Source: Falsiroseomonas bella (GTDB lineage Bacteria > Pseudomonadota > Alphaproteobacteria > Acetobacterales > Acetobacteraceae). Taken from it: a DNA stretch of 64,000 nt. The stretch spans positions 372,001 through 436,000 of the forward strand of contig NZ_QGNA01000005.1 in assembly GCF_003173615.1 (NCBI RefSeq). The letters run 5' to 3'. The position numbers were made by a program, and so were the translations under genes. Below are positions 28,183 through 35,452 of this stretch, in pieces. How positions within the stretch are numbered: position 1 is the first letter of the stretch; each line of letters opens with the position of its first letter. Below the pieces are notes generated by a model. It was not told the DNA's origin, did not search any database, and worked only from the letters and a program-made list of their open reading frames with translations.

Positions 28183-28887
28183 TCAGGCCTGCGCGCCGCT
28201 CAGCGTCGCCAGGTCCACCTTCACGCCCGGGCCCATGGAGGAGCTGAGGGACACCTTCTTCACATAGGTGCCCTTGGCGCCGGTCGGGCGGGCCTTCTGG
28301 ATCGCGTCGATGAAGGCGCGGGCGTTCTCGAGCAGCTTGTCCTCGCCGAAGGAGGCCTTGCCGATGCCGGCATGCACGATGCCCGCCTTCTCGGCCCGGA
28401 ACTCCACCTGGCCGGCCTTCGCCGCGGTGACCGCGCCCTTCACGTCCATCGTGACCGTGCCGAGCTTCGGGTTCGGCATCAGGCCGCGCGGGCCGAGCAC
28501 CTTACCGAGGCGTCCGACCAGGCCCATCATGTCCGGCGTCGCGATGCAGCGCTCGAACTCGATCTTGCCTTCCTGCACTAGGGCGGCGAGGTCGTCCGCA
28601 CCCACCACGTCGGCGCCGGCGGCCTTGGCTTCCTCGGCCTTGGCGCCGCGGGCGAAGACGCCCACGCGCACCGTCTTGCCGGTGCCGGCCGGCAGGCCGA
28701 CCACGCCGCGGACCATCTGGTCGGCGTGGCGCGGGTCAATGCCGAGGTTCATCGCGATCTCGACCGTCTCGTCGAACTTCGCCTTGGCGTTCGACTTGAC
28801 CATCTTGATGGCCTCCTCGAGGCCGTAGCTCTTCTCGCGGTCGAAGGCACCGTTCAGGGCCTTGAGGCGCTTGCCGATCTTCGCCAT
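28183..28887 (-). CDS. rplA: 50S ribosomal protein uL1
   Basis: This 234-residue protein forms the L1 stalk that moves deacylated tRNA out of the E site. It shows [40 protein letters not shown] and the C-terminal [20 protein letters not shown]. It lies four bases after rplK. In enterobacteria uL1 represses the rplKA unit; no matching site was identified here. Confidence 0.98.
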   Translation of the reverse strand: MAKIGKRLKALNGAFDREKSYGLEEAIKMVKSNAKAKFDETVEIAMNLGIDPRHADQMVRGVVGLPAGTGKTVRVGVFARGAKAEEAKAAGADVVGADDLAALVQEGKIEFERCIATPDMMGLVGRLGKVLGPRGLMPNPKLGTVTMDVKGAVTAAKAGQVEFRAEKAGIVHAGIGKASFGEDKLLENARAFIDAIQKARPTGAKGTYVKKVSLSSSMGPGVKVDLATLSGAQA

Positions 28888-28891
28888 GGCG

Positions 28892-29326
28892 TCAGCCCTC
28901 CACCACCGTCATGCCCATGGAGCGGGCGGAGCCGGCGAGCATGCGCACCGCGCTCTCGACGTCGGTGCAGTTCATGTCCTTCATCTTCACCGCGGCGATC
29001 TCGCGCAGCTGCGACTTGGTCACGCGCCCGACCGTGCCGCCCTTGCCCGGGGTCTGGCTGCCCTTCTCGATCTTGGCGGCCTTCATCAGGAAGTAGGTGT
29101 TGGGCGGGGTCTTGGTGATGAAGGAGAAGGTGCGGTCCGCATAGGCGGTGATGACGACGGGCGTGGGGGTGCCCGGCTCCATCTGCTGCGTCGCCGCGTT
29201 GAATTCCTTGACGAACTGCATGATGTTCAGGCCGCGCTGGCCGAGCGCGGGACCCACCGGCGGCGAGGGATTCGCCTTGCCGGCCGGGATCTGCAGCTTG
29301 ATGTAGCCGACGATCTTCTTTGCCAC
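28892..29326 (-). CDS. rplK: 50S ribosomal protein uL11
   Basis: This 144-residue protein is at the base of the stalk and is needed for stringent-response signalling through RelA. It begins with a GTG start (29324-29326) giving [20 protein letters not shown], and shows [20 protein letters not shown], then [19 protein letters not shown]-like sequence and the C-terminal SARSMGMTV. It is the first gene of its transcription unit. The usual neighbour nusG has been separated from it by about 2.5 kb. Confidence 0.97.
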   Translation of the reverse strand: MAKKIVGYIKLQIPAGKANPSPPVGPALGQRGLNIMQFVKEFNAATQQMEPGTPTPVVITAYADRTFSFITKTPPNTYFLMKAAKIEKGSQTPGKGGTVGRVTKSQLREIAAVKMKDMNCTDVESAVRMLAGSARSMGMTVVEG

Positions 29327-29446
29327 GTGTCAGTCCTCTGGGTTCCAGAGGCCCGCGGTCCTGGCGATGCCCGCACCGGCATCTCCCGCGTTCCCCGAAA
29401 AGCGCCGAACGGCCCAGGGAAGGCCCCGGGCCGCGGCGAGCGCGGG

Positions 29447-29475
29447 CCTATAGAGCCGGCGCGGGCGGATGTCCA
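29447..29475 (-). promoter_or_regulatory. sigma70-type promoter for rplK
   Basis: On the minus strand TGGACA (29470-29475) and TATAGG (29447-29452) are separated by 17 bases, about 120 bases upstream of rplK. The -35 box lies inside the last codons of the LysR gene. A new or retained promoter is expected here because nusG no longer directly precedes rplK. Confidence 0.6.
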
Positions 29476-30359
29476 GTGCCGGGCGGGCCCGCGGCCGCCG
29501 CCCGGAGGATCCAGCGGCGGAAGGCGGCGAAGGTGGGGTCGGTCGCGGCCTCCGGCCGATGGACCAGGTACCAGCCCATGCCCTTCGGCACCGTGACGGC
29601 GAAGGGCGCGACGAGGCGGCCGGCGGCGATGTCGTCGTCCACATAGGGGCGGATGCCCATCGCGACACCCATTCCGTCGGCCGCCGCCTGCAGCGCCTGG
29701 CCGTAGAACTCGAAGACCGGGCCGGCGGCGGCGAGGCCGGGGACGCCCGCCGCCTCGGCCCAGCGCGGCCAGTCCTGCGGCGCATGGGCGACGCGCAGCA
29801 GCGTCGCCGCGGCCAGGTCGGCGGGCGTGGCGAGGCGGACGGCGAGCGCCGGGGCGGCGACGGGCATCAGGTCGGCGGAGACCAGCCGGTCCGCGGCGAA
29901 GCCGGGCCAGTCGCCGGCGCCGAGGCGGATGTTGCAGCTCCAGCCCTCGGCGAAGGGCACGGCGGCGCCGCCGGTGGCGATACGCACCTCGATGCCCGGC
30001 TCGGCGCGGGTGAAGGCGGCGAGGCGCGGGATCAGCCAGCGGATCGCGAAGGTGGGGCCGACGCCGACGGTCAGCACCGGCGCCGCCGGCCGCGCCACGA
30101 CCTCGGCGGTGAGGCGCGCGAGGCCGTCCAGCAGCGGCGTGAGGCCGGCGCGATAGGCGGCGCCGGCGGGGGTGGCGGTGAGGCGGTTGGCGTGGCGCTC
30201 GAACAGCGCGACGCCAAGCCGATCCTCCAGCAGCCGCACGAGGCGGCTGATGGCCGCGGGGGTGACGCTCAGCTCCTCGGCCGCGGCGACGAAGGAGCCG
30301 TGACGGGCGGCGGCCTCGAAGGCGCGGATGCCGTTCAGGGGCGGCAGGCGGCGGGCCAT
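29448..30359 (-). CDS. LysR-family transcriptional regulator
   Basis: This 303-residue regulator has a winged helix-turn-helix at about residues 5-62 (RAFEAAARHGSFVAAAEELS, then VTPAAISRLVRLLEDRLGVALFE in two parts) and a periplasmic-binding-type effector domain at about 90-290. The HTH resembles the GcvA/AmpR subgroup. It is transcribed away from the TSUP permease gene, with a 79-base divergent region containing an AGCTGA/TCAGCT dyad, so it probably controls that permease and itself. It sits between rplK and nusG, which are normally adjacent. The effector is unknown. Confidence 0.9.
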   Translation of the reverse strand: MARRLPPLNGIRAFEAAARHGSFVAAAEELSVTPAAISRLVRLLEDRLGVALFERHANRLTATPAGAAYRAGLTPLLDGLARLTAEVVARPAAPVLTVGVGPTFAIRWLIPRLAAFTRAEPGIEVRIATGGAAVPFAEGWSCNIRLGAGDWPGFAADRLVSADLMPVAAPALAVRLATPADLAAATLLRVAHAPQDWPRWAEAAGVPGLAAAGPVFEFYGQALQAAADGMGVAMGIRPYVDDDIAAGRLVAPFAVTVPKGMGWYLVHRPEAATDPTFAAFRRWILRAAAAGPPGTGHPPAPAL

Positions 30360-30371
30360 GAGCCTCAGGAA

Positions 30372-30392
30372 AGCTGATGCTGACCCTCAGCT
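30372..30392. promoter_or_regulatory. candidate LysR operator dyad
   Basis: AGCTGA and TCAGCT form a perfect six-base inverted repeat with a nine-base spacer, in the divergent region 13 bases from the LysR start and about 47 bases before the permease start. LysR regulators typically bind such dyads. Confidence 0.45.
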
Positions 30393-30438
30393 AAAGCCGT
30401 TTGCAGGTGCTACGCAAGCGGCGCATCAGGGGCAGGAA

Positions 30439-31179
30439 ATGTCCCCCATGCTCATCGCCGCCGTGCTGCTGACCGCCCTCGGGACCTCGGTGCTCTCGGG
30501 CATCTTCGGCATGGCGGGCGGGCTCGTGCTGATCGGCGTGCTGCTGGTGCTGCTGCCGGTGCCGCAGGCCATGGCGCTGCATGCGGTGACGCAGATCGCC
30601 TCCAACGGGTGGCGCGCCCTGCTGTGGCGGCGGCACATATGCTGGCGGCCGGTGTTGGCGATCTCGGCCGGCGGCCTGGTTGCGCTCGGCGGCTGGTCGC
30701 TGGTGCTGCTGGTGCCGGATCGCGGGGTGGCGCTGCTGATGCTGGGCGCGAGCCCCTTCCTGGTGCGCGCCCTGCCCGCGCGCTGGCAGCCCGACCCGCT
30801 GCGCCCGGCGCATGGCGTGGCGACCGGCGCGGCGGGGATGTCGCTGATGGTGATGACGGGCGTCTCCGGCCCGCTGCTGGATCGCGTGTTTCTCGGCAGG
30901 CGGCTGGACCGGCGGGAGATCGTGGCGACCAAGGCGGCGGTGCAGGCGCTGAGCCATACGCTGAAGCTGGTCTATTTCGGCGCGCTGGTGACGAATCCCG
31001 GCAGCGTGGCCCCCTGGCTGGCGGCCGGGGCGGTGCTGGCCGCGATGCTCGGCACCATGCTTGCGAAGCGCGTGCTGGAAGCGATGACGGATGCGCAGTA
31101 TCGCCGCTGGGCGGACCGCATCATCGCCGCGATCGGATGCTTCTATATCGGCCAGGGCACCTGGCTGCTGCTGGCCTGA
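30439..31179 (+). CDS. TSUP (TauE/SafE-type) membrane permease
   Basis: The 246-residue product is almost entirely hydrophobic, with about eight predicted membrane segments. The opening pattern GTSVLSGIFGMAGGLVLIGV and the second-half GMSLMVMTGVSGPLLDRVFL match the duplicated glycine-rich motifs of the TauE/SafE (TSUP) family, which exports sulfite, sulfonates or related organic anions. The ATG at 30439 follows a GGGCAGGA ribosome site; a second ATG three codons later is also possible. The divergent LysR gene suggests substrate-induced expression. The actual substrate is unknown. Confidence 0.85.
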   Translation: MSPMLIAAVLLTALGTSVLSGIFGMAGGLVLIGVLLVLLPVPQAMALHAVTQIASNGWRALLWRRHICWRPVLAISAGGLVALGGWSLVLLVPDRGVALLMLGASPFLVRALPARWQPDPLRPAHGVATGAAGMSLMVMTGVSGPLLDRVFLGRRLDRREIVATKAAVQALSHTLKLVYFGALVTNPGSVAPWLAAGAVLAAMLGTMLAKRVLEAMTDAQYRRWADRIIAAIGCFYIGQGTWLLLA

Positions 31180-31200
31180 ACCCGGAGGAGGCACGCGAGA

Positions 31201-31410
31201 ATGTCGGAAACGCTTCGCCCGCTGATCCTGGACCTCGTCGCCCATGTGGCGGAGCGGCCGCGACCCTATGCCGAGGTGCTGGACGCCTGGCGCACCTCCT
31301 GCCCGCGGCTGACCGTGTGGGAGGATGCGGTGGATGCCGGGCTGGTCGTGCTGCGGGACGGGATGGTCAGCGCCAGCGAGGCCGGAAGGCGGGCGCTGGC
31401 CGGGCGTTGA
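31201..31410 (+). CDS. small conserved-type protein of unknown function (69 aa)
   Basis: This small protein starts at an ATG 21 bases after the permease stop and has a GGAGG ribosome site. It is acidic and Leu/Val/Ala-rich, with no membrane segment. The fragment RPYAEVLDAWRTSCPRLTVW followed by EDA looks like a compact helical or winged-helix fold. I have an impression of similar short proteins in alphaproteobacteria but cannot name a family. It is probably co-transcribed with the permease. Confidence 0.6.
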   Translation: MSETLRPLILDLVAHVAERPRPYAEVLDAWRTSCPRLTVWEDAVDAGLVVLRDGMVSASEAGRRALAGR

Positions 31411-31422
31411 GGGCCGGGGCGC

Positions 31423-31791
31423 TCAGGGACCGTCCCGCCCGGCCCCGCGCAGCGCGGCGCGCACCAGCAGGAAGGCGAGCGGCCCCGCGGCCAGGCCCAG
31501 CAGGACGCCGCCCGCCAAGGTCTCCTCGGCGATCGGCAGCGCATCGCTCACCCAGGCCGGCAGCCAGTCCTCGCGCGGGGCGGGCGGCGTCGGCAGCACG
31601 CGGCTGCCGATGGTGTAGGAGAGCGGCAGGATCACGGCGTGGGTGGCCGGGTTGCCGAGCAGCAGGCACATCGCGACCGCGGCCGCCTTGGTCCCGCGCA
31701 GCGGCACGGCGCAGGCCACAGCCAGCAGCAGATGCGCGCCGAAGACCGGGATCATGGCGGCGAAGGCGCCGGCGGCGGCACCGCGCGCCAC
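31423..31791 (-). CDS. DUF2062-type membrane protein, start uncertain
   Basis: At least 122 residues are encoded, with two to three hydrophobic segments. The pattern GAAAGAFAAMIPVFGAHLLL, then LLLGNPATHAVILPLSY, matches the DUF2062 family of small inner-membrane proteins. The first usable start in frame is a GTG at 31789-31791. Upstream the same frame stays open back into the end of nusG, with sequence resembling the usual DUF2062 N-terminus (about 28 residues beginning near 31875) but without ATG, GTG or TTG. The true start may be a rare codon, or the gene may have lost its start. It follows nusG on the same strand. Confidence 0.65.
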   Translation of the reverse strand: MARGAAAGAFAAMIPVFGAHLLLAVACAVPLRGTKAAAVAMCLLLGNPATHAVILPLSYTIGSRVLPTPPAPREDWLPAWVSDALPIAEETLAGGVLLGLAAGPLAFLLVRAALRGAGRDGP

Positions 31792-31871
31792 CCGCGCGGG
31801 TCCGCCCGGGCTGCCGAGAAGAGCGGCCCAGGCGGTGGCGATCTCGCCGCGCAGCCGGGCCGCAAGGCGCC

Positions 31872-32408
31872 TCAGAGCTTCTCGACCTGCCCGTACTCCA
31901 GCTCGACCGGGGTGGAGCGGCCGAAGATGCTGACGGAAACCTTCACGCGGCCGCGCTCCTCGTCCACCTCCTCGACCGTGCCGTTGAAGCTGGTGAAGGG
32001 GCCGTCGGCCACGCGGACCTGCTCGCCAACCTCATAGACGATGGCCGGACGCTTCGGCTTGTCGGCCTGGTCGGTCATCTGCTTCAGCATCCGCTGGGCC
32101 TCGGCCTCGCGGATCGGGGTGGGGCGGTTCTTCTCGCCGAGGAAGCCGGTAACCTTCGGCGTGTTCTTCACCAGGTGCCAGGCGTCGTCGGTCATCTCCA
32201 TCTTCACCAGCACGTAGCCGGGGAAGAACTTGCGCTCCTGGTTGGTCTTCTGGCCGCGGCGGACCTCCACGACCTCCTCGGCGGGAACGAGGATCTCCTC
32301 GAACTTGTCGGCCAGGCCCTTCTGGGCGGCCTGCTCACGGATCTGCTGCGAGATCTTCTTCTCGAAGCCCGAATAGACGTGCACCACGTACCACTTCTTG
32401 TCGGCCAT
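31872..32408 (-). CDS. nusG: transcription termination/antitermination protein NusG
   Basis: This 178-residue protein binds RNA polymerase and links it to Rho or the ribosome. The start [20 protein letters not shown] at ATG 32406-32408 is typical. The NGN domain covers about residues 1-115 ([20 protein letters not shown]), and the KOW domain is at the C-terminus ([20 protein letters not shown]). It lies seven bases after secE. Confidence 0.98.
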   Translation of the reverse strand: MADKKWYVVHVYSGFEKKISQQIREQAAQKGLADKFEEILVPAEEVVEVRRGQKTNQERKFFPGYVLVKMEMTDDAWHLVKNTPKVTGFLGEKNRPTPIREAEAQRMLKQMTDQADKPKRPAIVYEVGEQVRVADGPFTSFNGTVEEVDEERGRVKVSVSIFGRSTPVELEYGQVEKL

Positions 32409-32415
32409 CACGCCC

Positions 32416-32610
32416 TCACCCGATCCCGAAGAGCAGGCGCATGACGCCGGCGATGATCCAGTCAACCAGCATGAAGAACAGGGCGGCGAGCGCCGAGAGC
32501 CCGAGCACGAGGCCGGTGGTCACCAGCGTCTCCTTGCGGGTCGGCCAGGTGACGCGCGACACCTCCTGCCGCACCTCGCGCACGAAGCCTACCGGATCGA
32601 ACCTGGCCAA
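32416..32610 (-). CDS. secE: protein translocase subunit SecE, TTG start
   Basis: This 64-residue single-helix subunit clamps SecY in the membrane. The conserved amphipathic stretch [20 protein letters not shown] is followed by one membrane helix of about 20 residues. The best start is a TTG at 32608-32610 behind a strong purine-rich GGGAAGAAGGGGG site. The only in-frame ATG upstream lies inside the tRNA-Trp gene and would add unrelated residues. It is grouped with tRNA-Trp and nusG, as in many alphaproteobacteria. Confidence 0.93.
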   Translation of the reverse strand: MARFDPVGFVREVRQEVSRVTWPTRKETLVTTGLVLGLSALAALFFMLVDWIIAGVMRLLFGIG

Positions 32611-32679
32611 GCTGGCCCCCTTCTTCCCTGCATGCGCCGCGAAGCCGATCCCGGCCGCACGAAAAATCGCGCGGCCGCA

Positions 32680-32756
32680 TGGCAGGGGCGGAGGGTCTCG
32701 AACCCCCAACCTCCGGTTTTGGAGACCGGCGCTCTAGCCAATTGAGCTACGCCCCT
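32680..32756 (-). tRNA. trnW: tRNA-Trp (CCA anticodon)
   Basis: This is a 77-base cloverleaf including an encoded 3' CCA. Acceptor arms are AGGGGCG and CGCCCCT with G as discriminator. The anticodon loop CTCCAAA gives CCA, and the T arm is GGGGGTTCGAGACCC. It is the first product of the unit that continues into secE-nusG, 69 bases before secE. Confidence 0.96.
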
Positions 32757-32825
32757 AGCCTGCGATCCGCCGGGATGCCTTGCGGGCAGTCTTCCGGCGT
32801 GCCGCGCATGGGCCGCGCGAGCGCG

Positions 32826-32854
32826 GACACATAGCGGGCGGCCCGGCGGGTGAC
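32826..32854 (-). promoter_or_regulatory. sigma70-type promoter for tRNA-Trp-secE-nusG
   Basis: On the minus strand TTGTCA (32849-32854) and TATGTG (32826-32831) are separated by 17 bases, about 70 bases before the tRNA 5' end. It lies in the short gap after the RDD gene. Confidence 0.6.
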
Positions 32855-32887
32855 AAGCCGAGGCAGGCGCCCGCCGCGACCGGCCGC

Positions 32888-33313
32888 TCAGCGCCGGGGA
32901 TCGCGGATGACGAGGGTGCCGGCCATCTTGTCGTGCCAGCCCTGCCGGCGCTGGTCCCAGATCGCCCAGAGATAGCCGAGGCCGAGCGGCAGGGCGGAGA
33001 CCAGGTAGCCGATGTAGCGCAGCACGAATCGCCCGAAGGTCGGCACGCCGCCCGTTTCCGCATCCACGATGCGCAGGCCCAGCACCATCTTGCCGGGCGT
33101 GCCCTGGCGCTCCACCCAGAAGCTCAGCACGACGAGGGCGCCGATCAGGTTCGCCATCATCTCGCCGCCGAGCGACATCTGCCCGCCATTCACGATGGCC
33201 GCGACGGTGCCGAGCACGAAGGACAGCGGCAGCAGCCAGAACAGGTCGATGACCTGCGCCAGCAGCCGCGAGCCGAGACCCGCCAGCTCCACCTGTCCCT
33301 GCCTGTCGGACAT
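32888..33313 (-). CDS. RDD-family membrane protein
   Basis: This 141-residue protein starts MSDRQGQVELAGLGSRLLAQ at the ATG 33311-33313. It shows the family features: an Arg before the first helix followed by Asp (RLLAQVIDLFW), about three membrane segments, and the conserved RQGTPGKMVLGLRIVDAETG that gives the RDD fold its name. Function of the family is unclear; some members are antiporter-like. It is divergent from the cytidylyltransferase-RraA gene. A long open frame upstream on this strand is only the antisense of that gene. Confidence 0.9.
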   Translation of the reverse strand: MSDRQGQVELAGLGSRLLAQVIDLFWLLPLSFVLGTVAAIVNGGQMSLGGEMMANLIGALVVLSFWVERQGTPGKMVLGLRIVDAETGGVPTFGRFVLRYIGYLVSALPLGLGYLWAIWDQRRQGWHDKMAGTLVIRDPRR

Positions 33314-33451
33314 CGTCCCGCCTTCACCCGATCCGGCGCGGTAACGCCACAGCAACCGCGTCCTGTCCAGACGCTTCGGCGCCCGTCGCAACCGCCGCCC
33401 GATCCGGCTATGCAGATGGGCCGTTCGCGGCCCGCCCGAAAGGACCCAGCC

Positions 33452-34765
33452 TTGCGCGTCGTCGGATTTGTGCCTGCCAAGGGATCGAGCGACCGCATCC
33501 CGTCGAAGAACATGCGCATCCTGGACGGCGAGTTCCTGTTCCGCCGCAAGCTGCGCCAGATGCTTGAAAGCGGCGTCTTCGACGAGGTGTGGCTCGACAC
33601 CGAATCGGACGAGATCGCAGCGCTGGCCGCCGACCTGCCGGTGAAGCTGCTGCGCCGCGACCCGGCGCTCGCCTCCAACGCCACGGACGGGCACGAGCTC
33701 TTCGCCAATGCGTGCCGCGCGGCGCCGGGGGGCGACCTTTACGTGCAGGCGCTCTGCACCGCGCCCTTCGTCGGGCCAGAGACCTTCCGCCGCGCGGTCG
33801 CCGCGCTGCGGGAGGCGCCGCAGGCCGACAGCCTGGTCGCGGTGACGACCGAGAAGCACTACGCCTGGGCCGGCGGCGACCCGGCCTATGGGCGCGGGCG
33901 CATCCCGAACAGCGTGGACCTGCCGGCGCAGACGATCGAGGCGATGAGCCTCTACATGATGCGCGCGACGGCGGCGGACTTCCCGGGCAGGCGCTTCGGC
34001 CGCGCGCCGCTGCTGTTCGAGCTGACCACGCGGGAACGGCTCGACATCAACTGGCAGGATGATCTCGACCTCGCGGAGACGATCTGCGCCGGGGAGCGGC
34101 AGCGGGAGGTGATGCTGTTCCGCGCGCTGCGCCCGCATCTCAGCGCCTCCGTCTTCTCGGACCTGACGAAGGAGATGGGGCTCTCCTGCACGCTGCCGGC
34201 GGCGATCCGGCCGCTGGCGGGGCGGCGCATCCTGGGGCGGGCGAAGACGCTGAAGCTGGTGGCGCTGCCGCCGGGTGCCACGCGGGAGAGCGGGGAGTGG
34301 AAGGGCATCTACGACGCGCTGAAATCCTACGCCTTCCTGCGTGCGGGCGACGTGATCGTGGTCTCCACCGCGGTGCCGGAGCGCGCCTATTTCGGTGAGC
34401 TGAACGCACATCTGGCGATGCGCGCCGGCGCGGTCGGCGTGGTGGTGGACGGCTACACCCGCGACATCGAGGCGGTGGCGCCGCTCGACCTGCCGGTCTT
34501 CGCCCGCGGTGCCTCGGCCAACGACATCAAATACGAGGGCACGACGGGCGCGATGAACACCGCGGTCTCGATTGGCGAGGTGACGCTGCGCAACAACGAC
34601 GTGGTCTTCGCCGATGCCGACGGCGTGGTGGCGATCCCGCGCGAGCGCTGGGACGAGGTGTTGCGGCTCAGCCTGGATGCCATCGTCAACGAATCGCGGG
34701 TGCGGCTGAACGCGGCGCTGGGGCGGCCGGTGGACGAGCTGCTCGAGAAGTTCGGGTATTTCTGA
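33452..34765 (+). CDS. acylneuraminate cytidylyltransferase-like protein fused to an RraA-type domain
   Basis: The 437-residue product has two parts. Residues 1 to about 235 resemble CMP-sialic-acid/CMP-Kdo synthetases: the NTP-binding loop FVPAKGSSDRIPSKNMRILD, then FDEVWLDTESDEIAALA and YVQALCTAPFVGPETFRRAV. Residues of about 250-437 resemble the RraA/HMG-aldolase fold, with the active-site pattern AVGVVVDGYTRDIEAV and the closing block NNDVVFADADGVVAIPRERW. The TTG start at 33452 is preferred because AAAGGA lies seven bases upstream; an in-frame ATG at 33410 has no ribosome site. The TylF-type methyltransferase follows 19 bases later. A role in making and activating a 2-keto sugar acid is an inference. 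Confidence 0.85.
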   Translation: MRVVGFVPAKGSSDRIPSKNMRILDGEFLFRRKLRQMLESGVFDEVWLDTESDEIAALAADLPVKLLRRDPALASNATDGHELFANACRAAPGGDLYVQALCTAPFVGPETFRRAVAALREAPQADSLVAVTTEKHYAWAGGDPAYGRGRIPNSVDLPAQTIEAMSLYMMRATAADFPGRRFGRAPLLFELTTRERLDINWQDDLDLAETICAGERQREVMLFRALRPHLSASVFSDLTKEMGLSCTLPAAIRPLAGRRILGRAKTLKLVALPPGATRESGEWKGIYDALKSYAFLRAGDVIVVSTAVPERAYFGELNAHLAMRAGAVGVVVDGYTRDIEAVAPLDLPVFARGASANDIKYEGTTGAMNTAVSIGEVTLRNNDVVFADADGVVAIPRERWDEVLRLSLDAIVNESRVRLNAALGRPVDELLEKFGYF

Positions 34766-34784
34766 GGCGGGCGGACGCGGCGCG

Positions 34785-35444
34785 ATGGGCACCTACCGCA
34801 TCGACATGGAAGCGGACATCTACGAGGTGGAGAACACCTTCCACCTGCGCGCGCCGGTCGGGCGGATGGGCAAGCTGCTGGCGCAGGCGGAGCTCTATCG
34901 CCGCATCACCGGCCTGCCCGGCGCGGTGGTGGAATGCGGGGTCTACAAGGGGGCATCGCTGATGCGCCTGCTGGCCTTCCGCCGGCTGTTCGAGACCGAC
35001 GAGTCGCGCACGGTGATCGGCTTCGACGCCTTCGGCCGCTTTCCCGTGGCGGAAGGCGAGGCCGATGCCGGCTTCATCGCGCGATTCGAGGCGGCGGGCG
35101 GGCCGGGGATCGCGCGCGCCGACCTGGAGGCCGCCATCGCCGCCAAGGGATTTTCGAACGTCGCGCTGGTGGAGGGCGACGTCTTCGCCACGCTGCCGGC
35201 GCATCTGGCAGCGCATCCCGAATTGCGCGTCGCGCTGCTGCATCTCGACATGGATGTCGCGGCGCCGACGCGCTTCGCGCTGGAGCAGCTGGCGCCGCGC
35301 ATGGTGCCGGGCGGCCTGGTGCTGTTCGACGACTACGGCGTGGTGGCGGGCGCGACGGCAGTGGCGGACGCATTCGCCGCCGCGCGCGGGCTGCGGCTGC
35401 AAAAGCTGCCCTTCTATGCGGTGCCGGCCTTCGTGGTGATGTGA
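34785..35444 (+). CDS. TylF/MycF-type O-methyltransferase
   Basis: The 219-residue product resembles the macrocin O-methyltransferase (TylF) family, metal-dependent enzymes that methylate sugar hydroxyls using S-adenosylmethionine. The SAM-binding motif is VVECGVYKGASLMRLLAFRR at about residues 47-66. The family hallmark LLHLDMDVAAPTRFALEQLA and the metal/catalytic VPGGLVLFDDYGVVAGA lie at about 150-190. It is directly downstream of the cytidylyltransferase-RraA gene and probably in the same operon, suggesting it methylates a glycan or nucleotide sugar. Confidence 0.85.
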   Translation: MGTYRIDMEADIYEVENTFHLRAPVGRMGKLLAQAELYRRITGLPGAVVECGVYKGASLMRLLAFRRLFETDESRTVIGFDAFGRFPVAEGEADAGFIARFEAAGGPGIARADLEAAIAAKGFSNVALVEGDVFATLPAHLAAHPELRVALLHLDMDVAAPTRFALEQLAPRMVPGGLVLFDDYGVVAGATAVADAFAAARGLRLQKLPFYAVPAFVVM

Positions 35445-35452
35445 GGGGGCAC

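Noticed and set aside
33314-34792. Long minus-strand extension of the RDD protein
   Set aside because: The upstream part is antisense to the cytidylyltransferase-RraA gene; the RDD family begins at the ATG at 33311-33313.
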